Assembly (NCBI GenBank): GCA_963814955.1
Contig: CAWFEX010000015.1
Coordinates: 1-64,000, forward strand
From: DATCJA01 sp963814955
Lineage (GTDB): Bacteria > Acidobacteriota > Vicinamibacteria > Vicinamibacterales > UBA2999
Length of the DNA stretch: 64,000 nt
Reading direction: 5' to 3'
The translations under genes and the position numbers were made by a program. Shown one piece after another: positions 38,830-48,576 of the stretch. A model generated the notes under the pieces. That model searched no databases, was not told where the DNA came from, and saw only the letters and a program-made list of their open reading frames with translations. Position 1 is the stretch's first letter. Each line of letters begins with the position of its first letter.

Positions 38830-40455
38830 ATGGCAAAACAGATTATTTACGGGGAGCAGTCGCGGCAAGCAATCTTGCGCGGCATCAACCAGCTCGCAAA
38901 CGCGGTGAACGTGACTCTCGGTCCGAAAGGCCGCAACGTCATCCTCGACAAGAAGTTCGGCTCCCCTTCCATCACCAAGGACGGCGTGACGGTGGCCAAG
39001 GAGATCGACCTGAAGGACCCGCTCGAGAACATGGGCGCGCAGATGGTCCGCGAAGTGGCAAGCAAAACGTCCGACACTGCCGGCGACGGCACGACGACGG
39101 CCACGGTGCTGGCCCAGGCGATCTATCGCGAAGGCGCCAAGAACGTCGTGGCCGGCGCCAACCCGATGGAGCTCAAGCGAGGGATCGAGAAGGCCGTCGA
39201 GGTCATCGTCGAGGAAATCAAGAAGATGGCGCGGCCCGTGTCCGGCAACATGGTTGCCCAGGTCGGGATGATCTCCGCCAACAGCGACCTGACGATCGGC
39301 AAGATCATCGCGGAAGCGATGGACAAGGTCGGCAAGGACGGTGTGATTACGGTTGAAGAGGCCAAGACCCTCGAGACAACGCTCGACGTCGTCGAAGGCA
39401 TGCAGTTCGACCGCGGGTATCTGTCGCCGTACTTCGTCACCGATGCCGAGCGCATGGAGGTGGTATTCGAGAACCCCGTCATCCTGATCCACGAGAAGAA
39501 GATCAGCTCGATGAAGGACCTGCTGCCCGTGCTCGAGCAGGTGGCGCGCCTGGGCCGACCGCTGCTCATCGTGGCGGAAGACGTCGAGGGCGAGGCCCTC
39601 GCGACACTAGTAGTCAACAAGCTACGCGGCACCCTGCAGGCCGCCGCCGTGAAGGCGCCCGGCTTCGGGGATCGCCGCAAAGCGATGCTCGAGGACATCG
39701 CCACGCTCACCGGTGGCAAGGCGATCACGGAAGATCTCGGCGTCAAGCTCGAGAACATCAAGATCGAAGACCTCGGCAAAGCCAAGAAGATCACCATCGA
39801 CAAAGACAACACCACGATCGTCGAGGGCGCCGGCACGACCGAGGCCATCCAGGGCCGCGTGAAGCAACTCCGCATGCAAGTCGAAGACACCACATCTGAT
39901 TACGACCGCGAGAAGCTGCAAGAGCGGCTGGCGAAGCTGATCGGCGGCGTGGCCGTCATCAAGGTCGGCGCGGCGACCGAGACCGAGATGAAGGAGAAGA
40001 AGGCGCGCGTCGAGGACGCGATGCACGCAACCAAGGCGGCCGTCGAGGAAGGCATCGTGCCGGGAGGCGGCGTGGCGCTGCTGCGCGCCGCCAAGGCGCT
40101 CGAACGACTCACGCTCACGGGCGACCAGCTCGTCGGCGTGCAGATCGTGCGCCGCGCGATCGAACAGCCGATGCGCCACATCGCGACGAACGCTGGCGCT
40201 GAAGGCGCGATCGTCGTGGCGAAGGTGAAGGAGATGAAGCAGGACGAAGGCTTCAACGCGGCGACCGAGGTGTACGAGGATCTGGTGAAGGCAGGCGTCA
40301 TCGACCCGGCCAAAGTGGTCCGCAGCGCCCTGCAGAACGCCTCGTCGATCGCATCGCTCCTACTCACCACCGAAGCGCTCATCTCCGAGATCCCCGAGGA
40401 CAAGAAGGACGCGCCGGCGATGCCACACGGCGGCGGGATGGGTGGAATGTACTGA
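38830..40455 (+). CDS. groEL: chaperonin GroEL
   Basis: A 541-aa GroEL, intact. It contains KNVxxGANPMELKRGIEKAV-type sequence, the ATP-binding DGVTVAKEIDL and AGDGTTTATVLAQAI motifs, and the C-terminal GGM tail (MPHGGGMGGMY). It forms tetradecamers in the cytosol and folds proteins with GroES. GGGAAAG lies before the ATG. Some substitutions in usually conserved positions (for example MKDLLPVLEQVARLGRPLLI) suggest an accessory copy, but I cannot decide whether another groEL exists. Confidence 0.97.
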   Translation: MAKQIIYGEQSRQAILRGINQLANAVNVTLGPKGRNVILDKKFGSPSITKDGVTVAKEIDLKDPLENMGAQMVREVASKTSDTAGDGTTTATVLAQAIYREGAKNVVAGANPMELKRGIEKAVEVIVEEIKKMARPVSGNMVAQVGMISANSDLTIGKIIAEAMDKVGKDGVITVEEAKTLETTLDVVEGMQFDRGYLSPYFVTDAERMEVVFENPVILIHEKKISSMKDLLPVLEQVARLGRPLLIVAEDVEGEALATLVVNKLRGTLQAAAVKAPGFGDRRKAMLEDIATLTGGKAITEDLGVKLENIKIEDLGKAKKITIDKDNTTIVEGAGTTEAIQGRVKQLRMQVEDTTSDYDREKLQERLAKLIGGVAVIKVGAATETEMKEKKARVEDAMHATKAAVEEGIVPGGGVALLRAAKALERLTLTGDQLVGVQIVRRAIEQPMRHIATNAGAEGAIVVAKVKEMKQDEGFNAATEVYEDLVKAGVIDPAKVVRSALQNASSIASLLLTTEALISEIPEDKKDAPAMPHGGGMGGMY

Positions 40456-40487
40456 TTTCAAAGGTCGAAGTAAGCGGAACGCACCCA

Positions 40488-40520
40488 GGGCCGGGCTCTC
40501 TCGAACCCGGCCCTTTTTTT
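40488..40520 (+). terminator. rho-independent terminator of groESL
   Basis: GGGCCGGG (40488-40495), a 10-base loop, CCCGGCCC (40506-40513) and then seven T. The stem is perfect. It lies 33 bases after the groEL stop and ends the chaperonin transcript. Confidence 0.92.
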
Positions 40521-40754
40521 GTAATGCGGGTCGTGGAGAAAATGCGGAGGACTCTCCGCGAGATAAGGGCCGTCAACACCGCTGTTCTGTTATGAACACG
40601 ACTGCCGCGCTAGTTGGAGTCTCGCACGGGCTATCGGTTCGTGAACCCGATGGCTCCGCGGACCGTGAATGGAACCGGAAGGGCAGAACCGACTGGAAGA
40701 TCTGTTCACATTTGCACACACAAAGTCGGTAACACGGCGCGTTAAGCTGGAAAG

Positions 40755-41723
40755 GTGACCTGCTCGCTGCGCAAGGGCACCGGCGCTGCGCTCGTAGTGG
40801 TCACGCTGCTGGGCAGCACGTCCGACCTCACGGCGCAACGCGGCGAGCTGGATCTGACGGTCGAGGCACCGGCGTCACTGGCTCCGGCGGCGGATCGTGT
40901 GCGCCGTATGGATCGCCAGCCACTTGCTGAAGCGCTCGCGCGCGCAGGACTCATCATTCCGCCACAGATCCACGTCACGCTCATTGCGGAAGACGACCTG
41001 CGCGCACGCGCCACTCCTCCGTGGATCGTGGGCCTGGCGTCCGGCCTGCGTGGCATCGCGATCTTTCCAGAGCGCATCGGCGTCTATCCGTACGACTCAC
41101 TGGAGTCGGTCGTCTGGCACGAGGTCGTGCATCTTGCGCTCTCGGCTCAGGCTGGCGACCAGCCACTGCCACGCTGGTTCCACGAAGGTGTGGCGATGTC
41201 CGTTGAGAAGGGGTGGGGCGTCACGAGTCAGGTGCGGTTGCTGCTCGCGGCGGGCGGCAGTGCTGGTCTCGCGGACCTCGAGCGTCTGTTCAATGCCGAG
41301 ACACAATCAGAGACCGCCAGCGCATATCTTCTGGCCGCCGCGCTGGTATCGGACCTCCAGCAGCGTCATGGCGCGGCGGTGCCGGGAGCCATCGCCGACC
41401 GCGTCGCGCGCGGCGCGGGCTTCGCGGAGGCGTTCGTCCTGGAAACAGGCGACACGCCAAACGAGGCTGCCGCTCGCGCCTGGCGAATCTACCGCCGCTG
41501 GACGAGTTGGATTCCGGCCGTCACCAGCGCGTTCTCGCTCTGGATCGGCATCCTGGTACTTGCAGTTGTCGCGTTTCTCGCAACGCTACGCAAACGATGG
41601 CGGCGTCGGCGGCTGTGGGAACAGGAAGAGGTGAACGCGCGGGAAAGTTTGCAGGCCCCCCCGAACAACTTGCCGACGAACCGTAATGATCAGCAGACAC
41701 CGCATCGGCGTCGCGTTCTGTGA
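40755..41723 (+). CDS. membrane-anchored peptidase MA-like (gluzincin) protein
   Basis: A 322-aa protein starting at GTG 40755. A signal peptide (GAALVVVTLLGSTSDLTA) is followed by a zinc-peptidase domain with HEVVH at residues 122-126 and the downstream WFHEGVAMSVEKGWG motif of the peptidase MA-like superfamily. A transmembrane helix (about 252-278) and a basic cytosolic tail (RKRWRRRRLW) follow. It would be a periplasm-facing protease tethered to the inner membrane. The stop at 41721-41723 overlaps a GTG of the next frame, so the two genes are probably transcribed together. Confidence 0.8.
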   Translation: MTCSLRKGTGAALVVVTLLGSTSDLTAQRGELDLTVEAPASLAPAADRVRRMDRQPLAEALARAGLIIPPQIHVTLIAEDDLRARATPPWIVGLASGLRGIAIFPERIGVYPYDSLESVVWHEVVHLALSAQAGDQPLPRWFHEGVAMSVEKGWGVTSQVRLLLAAGGSAGLADLERLFNAETQSETASAYLLAAALVSDLQQRHGAAVPGAIADRVARGAGFAEAFVLETGDTPNEAAARAWRIYRRWTSWIPAVTSAFSLWIGILVLAVVAFLATLRKRWRRRRLWEQEEVNARESLQAPPNNLPTNRNDQQTPHRRRVL

Positions 41724-41827
41724 CCGCGGATTCGCTTGCTCGCTTCGCTGGCGCCCATCTGCCGAACGTGCTGTGTGGCTACGGCCGCACAGTTGACATC
41801 GGCTCAACCGGAGCGGACGATGGCTTC

Positions 41828-43394
41828 ATGGGTCGTGCGCTGCTCGTTGCAACGTTGTTGGTGATCAATTCGCCGGCGGCGTCTGCTCAGGCGTTGAGCA
41901 CGCTCCACATCACGGTCACGCTGGCTGATGCCACCGGCAAGATCACGTCGGTGGCGCGCCACGCGCTGCTCATCAGCGAAGAGCCGCCAAGCACGGCGCC
42001 GCGACGCATCTTCACCACGCTGGCTGGCACGGCCGACGTCTCGCTGCGTCCCGGGCGTTATGCCGTGGAGTCCGATCAGCCGGTGGCGTTCGAGGGCAAA
42101 CGCTACGAATGGTCGCAGCGCGTCGACATCGTCGCCGGCCGTGACGCCACGCTCGAACTGACAGCCGGCAACGCGTCGGTCGATACCGGTACAGCCGCGG
42201 CGACATCGGCCACACCTTCAGACACGGACCCTTCGTTTCTCGCATCTCAGTGGCAAGAGAGTGTCGTCGCGTTGTGGACGCCGACCCGGCACGCGTCGGG
42301 ATTTGTCGTCGATGCTCGGGGCCTGATTGTCACCAATCAGCGCGTCGTCGGCACCGCGACGTCCGCCGAGGCGCAGTTGACTCCCGACATCAAGGTAAGG
42401 GCGACCGTTCTCGCGTTGGATTCCACGCGCGACGTTGCCATCCTCTGGGTCAATCCGTCGGTAGTCAGCATCACTGCGGCCGCTGCCGCTCGGATGCGGC
42501 CAGACGAGGCCGTCGGTGGCGAACGGGCAGGAGATGTACACCATCGGCACGGAGATGACGGGACAGAAGCGTCTGACGTCTGGGGATGTGACTGGCGTCG
42601 GACCGCGTCTGCTTCTGTCGGATCTGACGCTCGTGCGCGCGAGTGCTGGGGGACCGGTATTCACGGCGGGTGGCCTGATTGGATTCACCACGCTCGATGA
42701 TCGGGATCCGGATGGCCGTTCGGATGCGCGGATTGTCAGGATCGACCAGGCCTGCGAAGTGATCGCATCGGCGGAGAGGAAGCTGGCCGAGGCGATGCCG
42801 CCAGACGCTACGCACCTGCCGCTCGACCCGCGGCCGGTTGCCGTCAGCGCGCTCGGCGAGGCGGTGAAGAATCGCGCTGGCAGCCTGAGTCCGTACCCGA
42901 TGAGCACGACCGACTTCGACGTCACATTCATCACACCGGTTCACATCTACGGCACGAAGGATCAGGTGCGGCGTCCGGTGATGGACTTCGGCAATTGGTC
43001 TGAATACCTTGCCGAGTATCCGCGCGTGCTGCTGGTACGCGTCACGCCCAAGATGGTGGAGGGGCTGTGGGCCAAGGTGGCGCGCGGCGCGGCGATGACG
43101 CAAGGGATGTCGCTGCCGCCGATGAAGCGCGCGAAGGCCGGATTCTTGCGGATGCGTGCCTTCTGCGGCGACACGGAGGTGACGCCGATCCACCCGTTCG
43201 TGGTCGAACACCGCCTCTCGGATACCGAGGCGATCTACGAAGGGCTGTACGTGTTTGATCCCGCTACGCTCGGTCCGCCGTGCAGCGCGGTGAAGCTGAC
43301 GGTCTACTCCGAAAACGAGCCCGACAAGGGCGACGCCCGCGTCGTCGATGAGAAGGTGCTGCAGCAGATCAGACGGGACTTCGAGCCGTTATGA
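41828..43394 (+). CDS. trypsin-like (S1C) pseudoprotease, exported, one frameshift
   Basis: About 521 residues. The signal peptide (LLVATLLVINSPAASAQA) fixes the start at 41828. A beta-rich N-terminal domain (residues 20-130) precedes a trypsin-like domain with SGFVVDARGLIVTNQRVVG, DSTRDVAILWV and ASAGGPVFTAGGLIGFTT. In active enzymes these read TNxHVV, D and GNSGGP. Here His is Arg (residue 172) and Ser is Ala, so the domain should be inactive. One extra base near 42512 shifts the frame (MRPDEAV to ANGQEMYTIGTEM). The C-terminal 200 residues are of unknown function. Confidence 0.75.
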
Positions 43395-43488
43395 TCCGAG
43401 CGGCTCCACAGGCCGCCGACCCGGCAATCAGCTCCTCATCCGCCCGTTCCGCGAGCTAGATCAATCGTGCGACAGCCGGTGCCGAATC

Positions 43489-44439
43489 CTACTTCAGAGG
43501 CCCATGCGGTGGCCCTTCCTCGTCTGACTTCATCCGGCGCAGCCTCTCAAGAAAGCGTTGGGTCACGGTACTCCGGTCCGGCGAGAACTGACGCACGCAT
43601 GCGCGGAGGTAAGGGCGCAGCTGCCGCGCGGCATAGCTCGCATATCCGACCTGTCGTATCTCGTTCAACGTCTGCCGATAGTGATCGAGCATCGCCGCTG
43701 CGAAGATCTGCCCTGTGCGTGTGGCCCCGACCCGCGCGGACGCCGAGATCCAGCGCACGCTTTCCGGAACCGCGCGGGCTGCGGAGAGCGCCATCACGGA
43801 AGACGTTTCGAAAATCGATCTGTCCTGTTGCTCGGATTCCCTCTTGAGCTGGACCCAGACATTGCTGATTGTGTCCCACGACGGCAGATCCGCCGGCTGC
43901 AGGCGTCCCGCCTGATCCCGAAGCGACTCCCATTCCTTGCGCAGCCCCGTCACGTCGAGCGGCGGCGTGTTCACCGTGGCAGCCAGCTGAGACGAGGTGC
44001 GTTCAAGACCGTCCAGCATCTGATCGACGCTTGTGAACTGTCTCTCCTTCTCGAGCAATCCCTGCGCCTTGAGGGCTTCCGCAATCTCCGGAATCAGCTG
44101 TCGACCCAGACCGCAGAGGTCGGCGAGAGCCGCGAGGATCCACACTGGCGACGCGCGAAAGGCGACGATGCCGAGAAGTTCGACCGCGTTGCCCGCCGCT
44201 CGCCGTGCGAGAAAGTTGTCCGGCAGTCGCTCCTCGGTGTTGTAAACGCCCTCAACGCCGCCAACGTGCTCGATCACGTACCGGAGCGTGGCGTCGACGA
44301 GGTTCTGATACAACCGGCTGCGACGGATGCCCGCCGGGAGAGCGACCTCTCCCAGCTCCCGGGTAACACCGGCGCCCAGGCCCAACACGGACCGGAGGAG
44401 CCGCTCGGGGAAGGAAAGCAGATAGTCCTTCGTGGCCAT
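43489..44439 (-). CDS. conserved hypothetical helical protein
   Basis: A 316-aa protein without signal peptide. It begins MATKDYLLSFPERLLRSVLG and contains RRSRLYQNLVDATLRYVIEHVGG-type sequence (given in part), one or two hydrophobic helices (VELLGIVAFRASPVWILAAL) and a long amphipathic C-terminal half. I do not recognise a named family. Similar proteins seem to occur in several soil bacteria, but function is not assigned. The stop is close to the convergent pseudoprotease gene. Confidence 0.6.
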   Translation of the reverse strand: MATKDYLLSFPERLLRSVLGLGAGVTRELGEVALPAGIRRSRLYQNLVDATLRYVIEHVGGVEGVYNTEERLPDNFLARRAAGNAVELLGIVAFRASPVWILAALADLCGLGRQLIPEIAEALKAQGLLEKERQFTSVDQMLDGLERTSSQLAATVNTPPLDVTGLRKEWESLRDQAGRLQPADLPSWDTISNVWVQLKRESEQQDRSIFETSSVMALSAARAVPESVRWISASARVGATRTGQIFAAAMLDHYRQTLNEIRQVGYASYAARQLRPYLRACVRQFSPDRSTVTQRFLERLRRMKSDEEGPPHGPLK

Positions 44440-44472
44440 TTCAGCCGCACCTCAGCGGACGGTTTCATGTCT

Positions 44473-44595
44473 CACCCGAACGTGTTGAACCGGCCGGCAG
44501 ACACATACCGCCGGAGGCCGCGTTCGAACACCATAACCGTCAGAACGCGAGGCTGAAGAACACAATCCCACAGGCCACCAGGATCCGCGCTAGCC
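44473..44595 (-). pseudogene. remnant of an ABC-2 permease gene (internal deletion)
   Basis: Two pieces match the permease gene at 45952-46746 on the same strand. TCTCACCCGAACGTGTTGAA and the following 50 bases match its 3' end near 45950-46018. GAGGCTGAAGAACACAATCC (about 44551) and neighbours match its middle near 46245-46275. About 230 bases between these points are missing. It is a decayed duplicate of the permease end, placed on the other side of the kinase-like gene. Confidence 0.8.
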
Positions 44596-44675
44596 CTGCC
44601 TGTGGTGATCGCGGCAATCAGGTGGCAATCAAGTACGGACGCGACCCAATCTCAATCCGTGAATGGGATATGGCG

Positions 44676-45752
44676 CTACACGCTGGGCACGGTGCAATGC
44701 CGCTCGCTGATTTGCGCCCGCTTCTGCTTGAAGGCGCTCGCCCATTCGTCGATGCTGGGGAATCCCGACCGTCCGCTCTCCGGCGCTCGCGGCCTCAGAT
44801 TGACGCGCGCCGCATCGAACATGTCGCGAATCTGCCGATCAGAAAGCTGCATCAGGAGATTGGAAAGGAACTGCCTGCCCGCTTCGCTGATCACCGGCTC
44901 CTTCAGCGTGCCAGTCCATGAACCCGACAGGTTTCCGACGCAGCCCTCCACGTCCTTCCAGATTGGCAGCTGCTTCCATTCAGCAAGGTTCACGCTCGCT
45001 CGTGGTTGCTGGTTCATCGCATTTGCACGGCCGAAGGTGATGCCGAGATCCTGAATCATCATCAACGGCATCCGACAGCCGTTAGCCGATTCGTCCAGAC
45101 AGGCAATGCGCTGGTTGGTGGCCTTGCTGTCACTGTGCTGCAGCAGCACGGCCAGCAGCTTGAACGCGTCTCGCTCGGCCTTCGTCGCGCCGCCGGAGCG
45201 TTCATCAACGAGATCGAGTTCTTCCCAATCCCATTTTTCCGCCACCTCACGGCCTGCGAACTCACGTTCGACCGCGGCGGGGTCGAGAATGCGGTCGCCG
45301 TTCTCACGCACGATGCCGCCGACGTTCTCCGGACAGCCACGGCAGATGACGCGCACCGAATACATCCGGTCCGCGCCGAAGCCGAGCGCCCAAAGCAGCC
45401 GGGACGCGACAACCTCCCCATAGACCTCACCGTTTGCGCCGCCGTACTTCACTTTCAGCTCATCACCGTCAGGCAACTGACAGGCGAATTTCGGCGACGC
45501 GCCACCCAGCTTCTTGTCAACGTAGTCACAGGTGATGGTTTCGTCTGGCTGGAAGGACCCTGGCCCTTTTGGCCCGACGCGCAGATCCATCGACGCGATA
45601 TCGGTCGGCATCCATACCTTCGCGCGGGCAATTAACGGTGCGCGTTTCTCACCCGATCGGTATTCTTCCTGCGCTGACGTGGCATTTCCCGATTGGGCCG
45701 TCACTACGAATGCGACGAGGATTGCCGGTGCGACAAGCAGCTCGCGTCTCAT
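44676..45752 (-). CDS. exported kinase-fold-like protein (candidate)
   Basis: A 358-aa protein with a signal peptide (LLVAPAILVAFVVTAQSGNA). The mature region has a set of motifs in kinase order: ELKVKYGG (Lys102), GEVVASRLLWALGF (Glu113), LLQHSDSKATNQR (His206, Asp208, Asn213) and MIQDLGITFG (Asp235). These resemble the ATP Lys, helix-C Glu, catalytic loop and metal Asp of atypical kinases such as HipA, FAM20 and CotH. Four cysteines could form disulphides. The assignment is inference from motifs alone; no family name is certain. Confidence 0.6.
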   Translation of the reverse strand: MRRELLVAPAILVAFVVTAQSGNATSAQEEYRSGEKRAPLIARAKVWMPTDIASMDLRVGPKGPGSFQPDETITCDYVDKKLGGASPKFACQLPDGDELKVKYGGANGEVYGEVVASRLLWALGFGADRMYSVRVICRGCPENVGGIVRENGDRILDPAAVEREFAGREVAEKWDWEELDLVDERSGGATKAERDAFKLLAVLLQHSDSKATNQRIACLDESANGCRMPLMMIQDLGITFGRANAMNQQPRASVNLAEWKQLPIWKDVEGCVGNLSGSWTGTLKEPVISEAGRQFLSNLLMQLSDRQIRDMFDAARVNLRPRAPESGRSGFPSIDEWASAFKQKRAQISERHCTVPSV

Positions 45753-45951
45753 GGGTGCAATCCTTTCCTGGCACATGGGCCACTCAGCCACATATGTGCA
45801 ATGAACCTTCCATCGCGACATTTCCCGGCATATGGCTGTGCTGTCCGGCCCGTTCGGCACACCTTTTACTCTCCCGTTACTCTCCCGCCTGCAGAGATCG
45901 CACGGCCTGAACAGACGATTGTGAAAGGCGTATCGAGGATCGCCGCCTGTC

Positions 45952-46746
45952 TCACCCGAACGTGCTGAACCGGCTGCAAGACGCATAACGCCGCAGGCCG
46001 CGCCCGAATACCATAACGGCAAGGCCCAGGTACGCGATCGCACCACCCACGAGCAGAACCATATCCTGCACGGAAGGCATCTGCACGACGCGCGTTGGTA
46101 TGTAGCCAACGAAGCCCGCGGGCAGCAGCGTGAACAGCGCGAGGCGAAGTGCGCCTCCAAAGAGCGGTTCCGGATACAGGGAGAAAGTAATCAACAGCTC
46201 CCACAATTGCCGCGACACGGTTTCGACCTTCCCCAGCCAGAACGCCAGGCTGAAGAACACAATCCCACAGGCGACGAAGATCAGCGAGCCGGCGACGATG
46301 GCAACCACGAGCAGAGGCAGCGTGGACCAGGAGACTTCTCCCGACCAGACAATAAACATCATTCCCGATAGCGCGTCGCCAACGCCTGACGGCTGCGATC
46401 GCAAACCCAGGGCATAGACGAGAACAGACCTTGGCTGCGTGAGGAGGGTGTCCAGGTCGCCCTCTTCGATGAACCGGCCGAGATGGCGGACACCGCCGGC
46501 GAGCGACACCGCCAACCCGAACGCCACCGCGACAATGCCATACAGCAGCGCAATGTCACCGAGACGCCAACCTCGAATCGACGGCACGTGCCGCATCAGC
46601 GCCCACCAGAACACGAAGAACGTGAAGTTGTTGAGTGCCATGAACACGACCTGCACGACAAAGGCGCCGCGCAGAGCAAGCGTCGCCTTCAGGTTGGTCG
46701 CGACCAGAGCACGTGCGAAGGCCAGGCTGTTGGCTGCTCGACTCAC
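45952..46746 (-). CDS. ABC-2 (DUF990-type) permease, subunit 1
   Basis: A 264-aa integral membrane protein with six predicted helices (for example FVVQVVFMALNNFTFFVFWW and LPLLVVAIVAGSLIFVACGI) and the typical cytosolic motif IEEGDLDTLLTQPRSVLVYA. It is a DUF990 ABC-2 permease. GTG 46746 lies one base after the stop of the second permease gene. With the other permease and the ATPase it forms an exporter; proteins of this group export cationic or toxic compounds, but the substrate here is unknown. Confidence 0.87.
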   Translation of the reverse strand: MSRAANSLAFARALVATNLKATLALRGAFVVQVVFMALNNFTFFVFWWALMRHVPSIRGWRLGDIALLYGIVAVAFGLAVSLAGGVRHLGRFIEEGDLDTLLTQPRSVLVYALGLRSQPSGVGDALSGMMFIVWSGEVSWSTLPLLVVAIVAGSLIFVACGIVFFSLAFWLGKVETVSRQLWELLITFSLYPEPLFGGALRLALFTLLPAGFVGYIPTRVVQMPSVQDMVLLVGGAIAYLGLAVMVFGRGLRRYASCSRFSTFG

Positions 46747-46747
46747 G

Positions 46748-47539
46748 TCAGCCCCCGTTGATGGTCAACGCCGATGTCGCTCGGCGGAAAATCCAGTAAA
46801 CCGCAAGCGCCGTGACTGCCCACCAGACCACGAGATCTCGCGCCAACGCGCCAGGCGTGACGGTTCCGTTCGGCAATACGAACGACGCGGGCCCGGCGAG
46901 GAGCGCGGGAAACGGCGTGAATGCCGCGGCCCGCTGGATGAAGTCGGGATACAACGCCACGGGCAGCATGAGGCCGCCAAGTACGAACATCAGCTTCTGC
47001 CACACCCAGGACACTGGTGAGACGTCCTGCAGCCAGAACGCCAGCAACCCGATCAACACGTGCAGCGCAGTAATCAGCGCGCACGCCACGAGTCCAAAGG
47101 GCACCACCATGGCGAGCGCGCCCAGCGGCGGCGTCCAGGCCGTAAAGGCAAAGGCGCACAGAAACGCCGTGAGCCCGAGCAGCGGCGCTCGCACCGCGAC
47201 AAGGCCGAGACCTGCCGCGAGCTCGGCCAGCACGTACGACGCCGGACGGCCAAGCTGGTACACGACGTCGCCACGGCGAATCGCCTCCTGAATCTCGATA
47301 TGGAGCGGCGGCGCGCTGAGCAGAATCCACTCGGTGGCCGCCAGGTACCACACGAGGGCCTTCGGATCGGCCGCCACCGGCATTCCAGCTTCACCCACGG
47401 CGCGCCACAAACTCGAAAAGACGCCAAGGATCACCGCGAAGAACGCCACGCGCCCATACAGCTCCCCGCGCTCGCGGCGCGCCCGGACGACCGAGATGCG
47501 CGCGAACGCTGCGTACTTGGCGATCGCTGCAGCCGTCAT
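46748..47539 (-). CDS. ABC-2 (DUF990-type) permease, subunit 2
   Basis: A 263-aa membrane protein with six helices, paralogous in design to the neighbouring permease. It holds AIRRGDVVYQLGRPASYVLA, the DUF990 loop equivalent to the partner's IEEGDLDTLLTQP. Its ATG 47539 overlaps the ATPase stop as ATGA. It forms the membrane channel with subunit 1. Confidence 0.87.
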   Translation of the reverse strand: MTAAAIAKYAAFARISVVRARRERGELYGRVAFFAVILGVFSSLWRAVGEAGMPVAADPKALVWYLAATEWILLSAPPLHIEIQEAIRRGDVVYQLGRPASYVLAELAAGLGLVAVRAPLLGLTAFLCAFAFTAWTPPLGALAMVVPFGLVACALITALHVLIGLLAFWLQDVSPVSWVWQKLMFVLGGLMLPVALYPDFIQRAAAFTPFPALLAGPASFVLPNGTVTPGALARDLVVWWAVTALAVYWIFRRATSALTINGG

Positions 47540-48540
47540 GACGGTCCGCTCCTTTCTTCTGCATCCGCGTACATCGCCCGGATCACCTCGTCCAGAGGAA
47601 CGTCCTCGATGGCCATGTCTCTGATCGATGCCTGACGTACGGCGGCGTCAACGACCTGGCCAAGCGGTGTGACCGCCACCGCGATCTCCAGCTCCGTGCG
47701 GTACGCACTCGACGACAGTACCCGCACTCCCGGCAGGCTCATTTCTAGACGTTCGGCTTCACTCCAGAGCGTGATTCGTTTCGCCTTCAGATAGCCACGG
47801 CGCAGCTCCGCGATCGAGCCGTCCCAGAGCAGCCGTCCACGATGAATCACGATCACGCGTGAGCAGACCCGTTCCATGTCGCCGGTGTCGTGTGACGTGA
47901 GGAGCAACGTTATCCGCTCGCGCTGTGATTCCGTCTGCAGAAGCTCGCGGATCACCGCCTTGGCGGACACGTCCAGACCAATAGTCGGCTCGTCCAGAAA
48001 CAACAACCGCGGTGCGTGCAGCAGGCTGGCGACGATCTCGCAGCGCATGCGCTCCCCGAGCGAGAGGTGACGAACCGGGGTATCCACGAGCGCCCCCAGC
48101 TCGAACACCGAGGCCAGCACGTCAATGCGTCGTCGGTGCTCGCGCGGGTCCAGTTCATAGACGCGGCCGAGCAGCTCGAACGTGTCGCGCGGAGGCAACT
48201 GGTACCAGAGCTGAGAACGCTGCCCGAACACGGTCCCTATCTGAAACGCAAGCTTCGTCCGCTGTCGCCAGGGAATGAATCCGAGCACGCGCACGTCGCC
48301 GCTGTCGGGCTTGAGAATCCCGGCCAGCACCTTCAACGTGGTCGATTTTCCGGCGCCGTTGGGACCGATGAACGCGACGCGCTCGCCGGGGGCGATCGAG
48401 AACGACAACCGATCAATGGCGAGGACCGTTTCGGTTTGTCCGCGAACGAGATTCTGGAGGCGTGCGGCCACACCTCCGCGCCGTGCGCGATCTACGCGAA
48501 ACGACTTGGAGAGTTGGAGCAGCTCAACGGCGGGTTGCAT
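47536..48540 (-). CDS. ABC exporter ATP-binding subunit
   Basis: A 334-aa cytosolic ATPase that powers the two-permease exporter. Walker A GPNGAGKST near residue 59, Q-loop region QIGTVFGQRSQLWYQ, signature HLSLGERMRCE, Walker B RLLFLDEPTIGLD and H-loop LLTSHDTGDM are all present. A C-terminal domain of about 90 residues follows. ATG 48540 has GGAG eight bases upstream and is preferred to GTG 48549. A terminator hairpin lies only 37 bases before the start codon, so transcription into this operon is probably controlled (see the upstream leader features). Confidence 0.93.
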   Translation of the reverse strand: MQPAVELLQLSKSFRVDRARRGGVAARLQNLVRGQTETVLAIDRLSFSIAPGERVAFIGPNGAGKSTTLKVLAGILKPDSGDVRVLGFIPWRQRTKLAFQIGTVFGQRSQLWYQLPPRDTFELLGRVYELDPREHRRRIDVLASVFELGALVDTPVRHLSLGERMRCEIVASLLHAPRLLFLDEPTIGLDVSAKAVIRELLQTESQRERITLLLTSHDTGDMERVCSRVIVIHRGRLLWDGSIAELRRGYLKAKRITLWSEAERLEMSLPGVRVLSSSAYRTELEIAVAVTPLGQVVDAAVRQASIRDMAIEDVPLDEVIRAMYADAEERSGPS

Positions 48541-48576
48541 GGCGACCACTCCGTGCCGCCCTGCGGAGCCCCCCGG

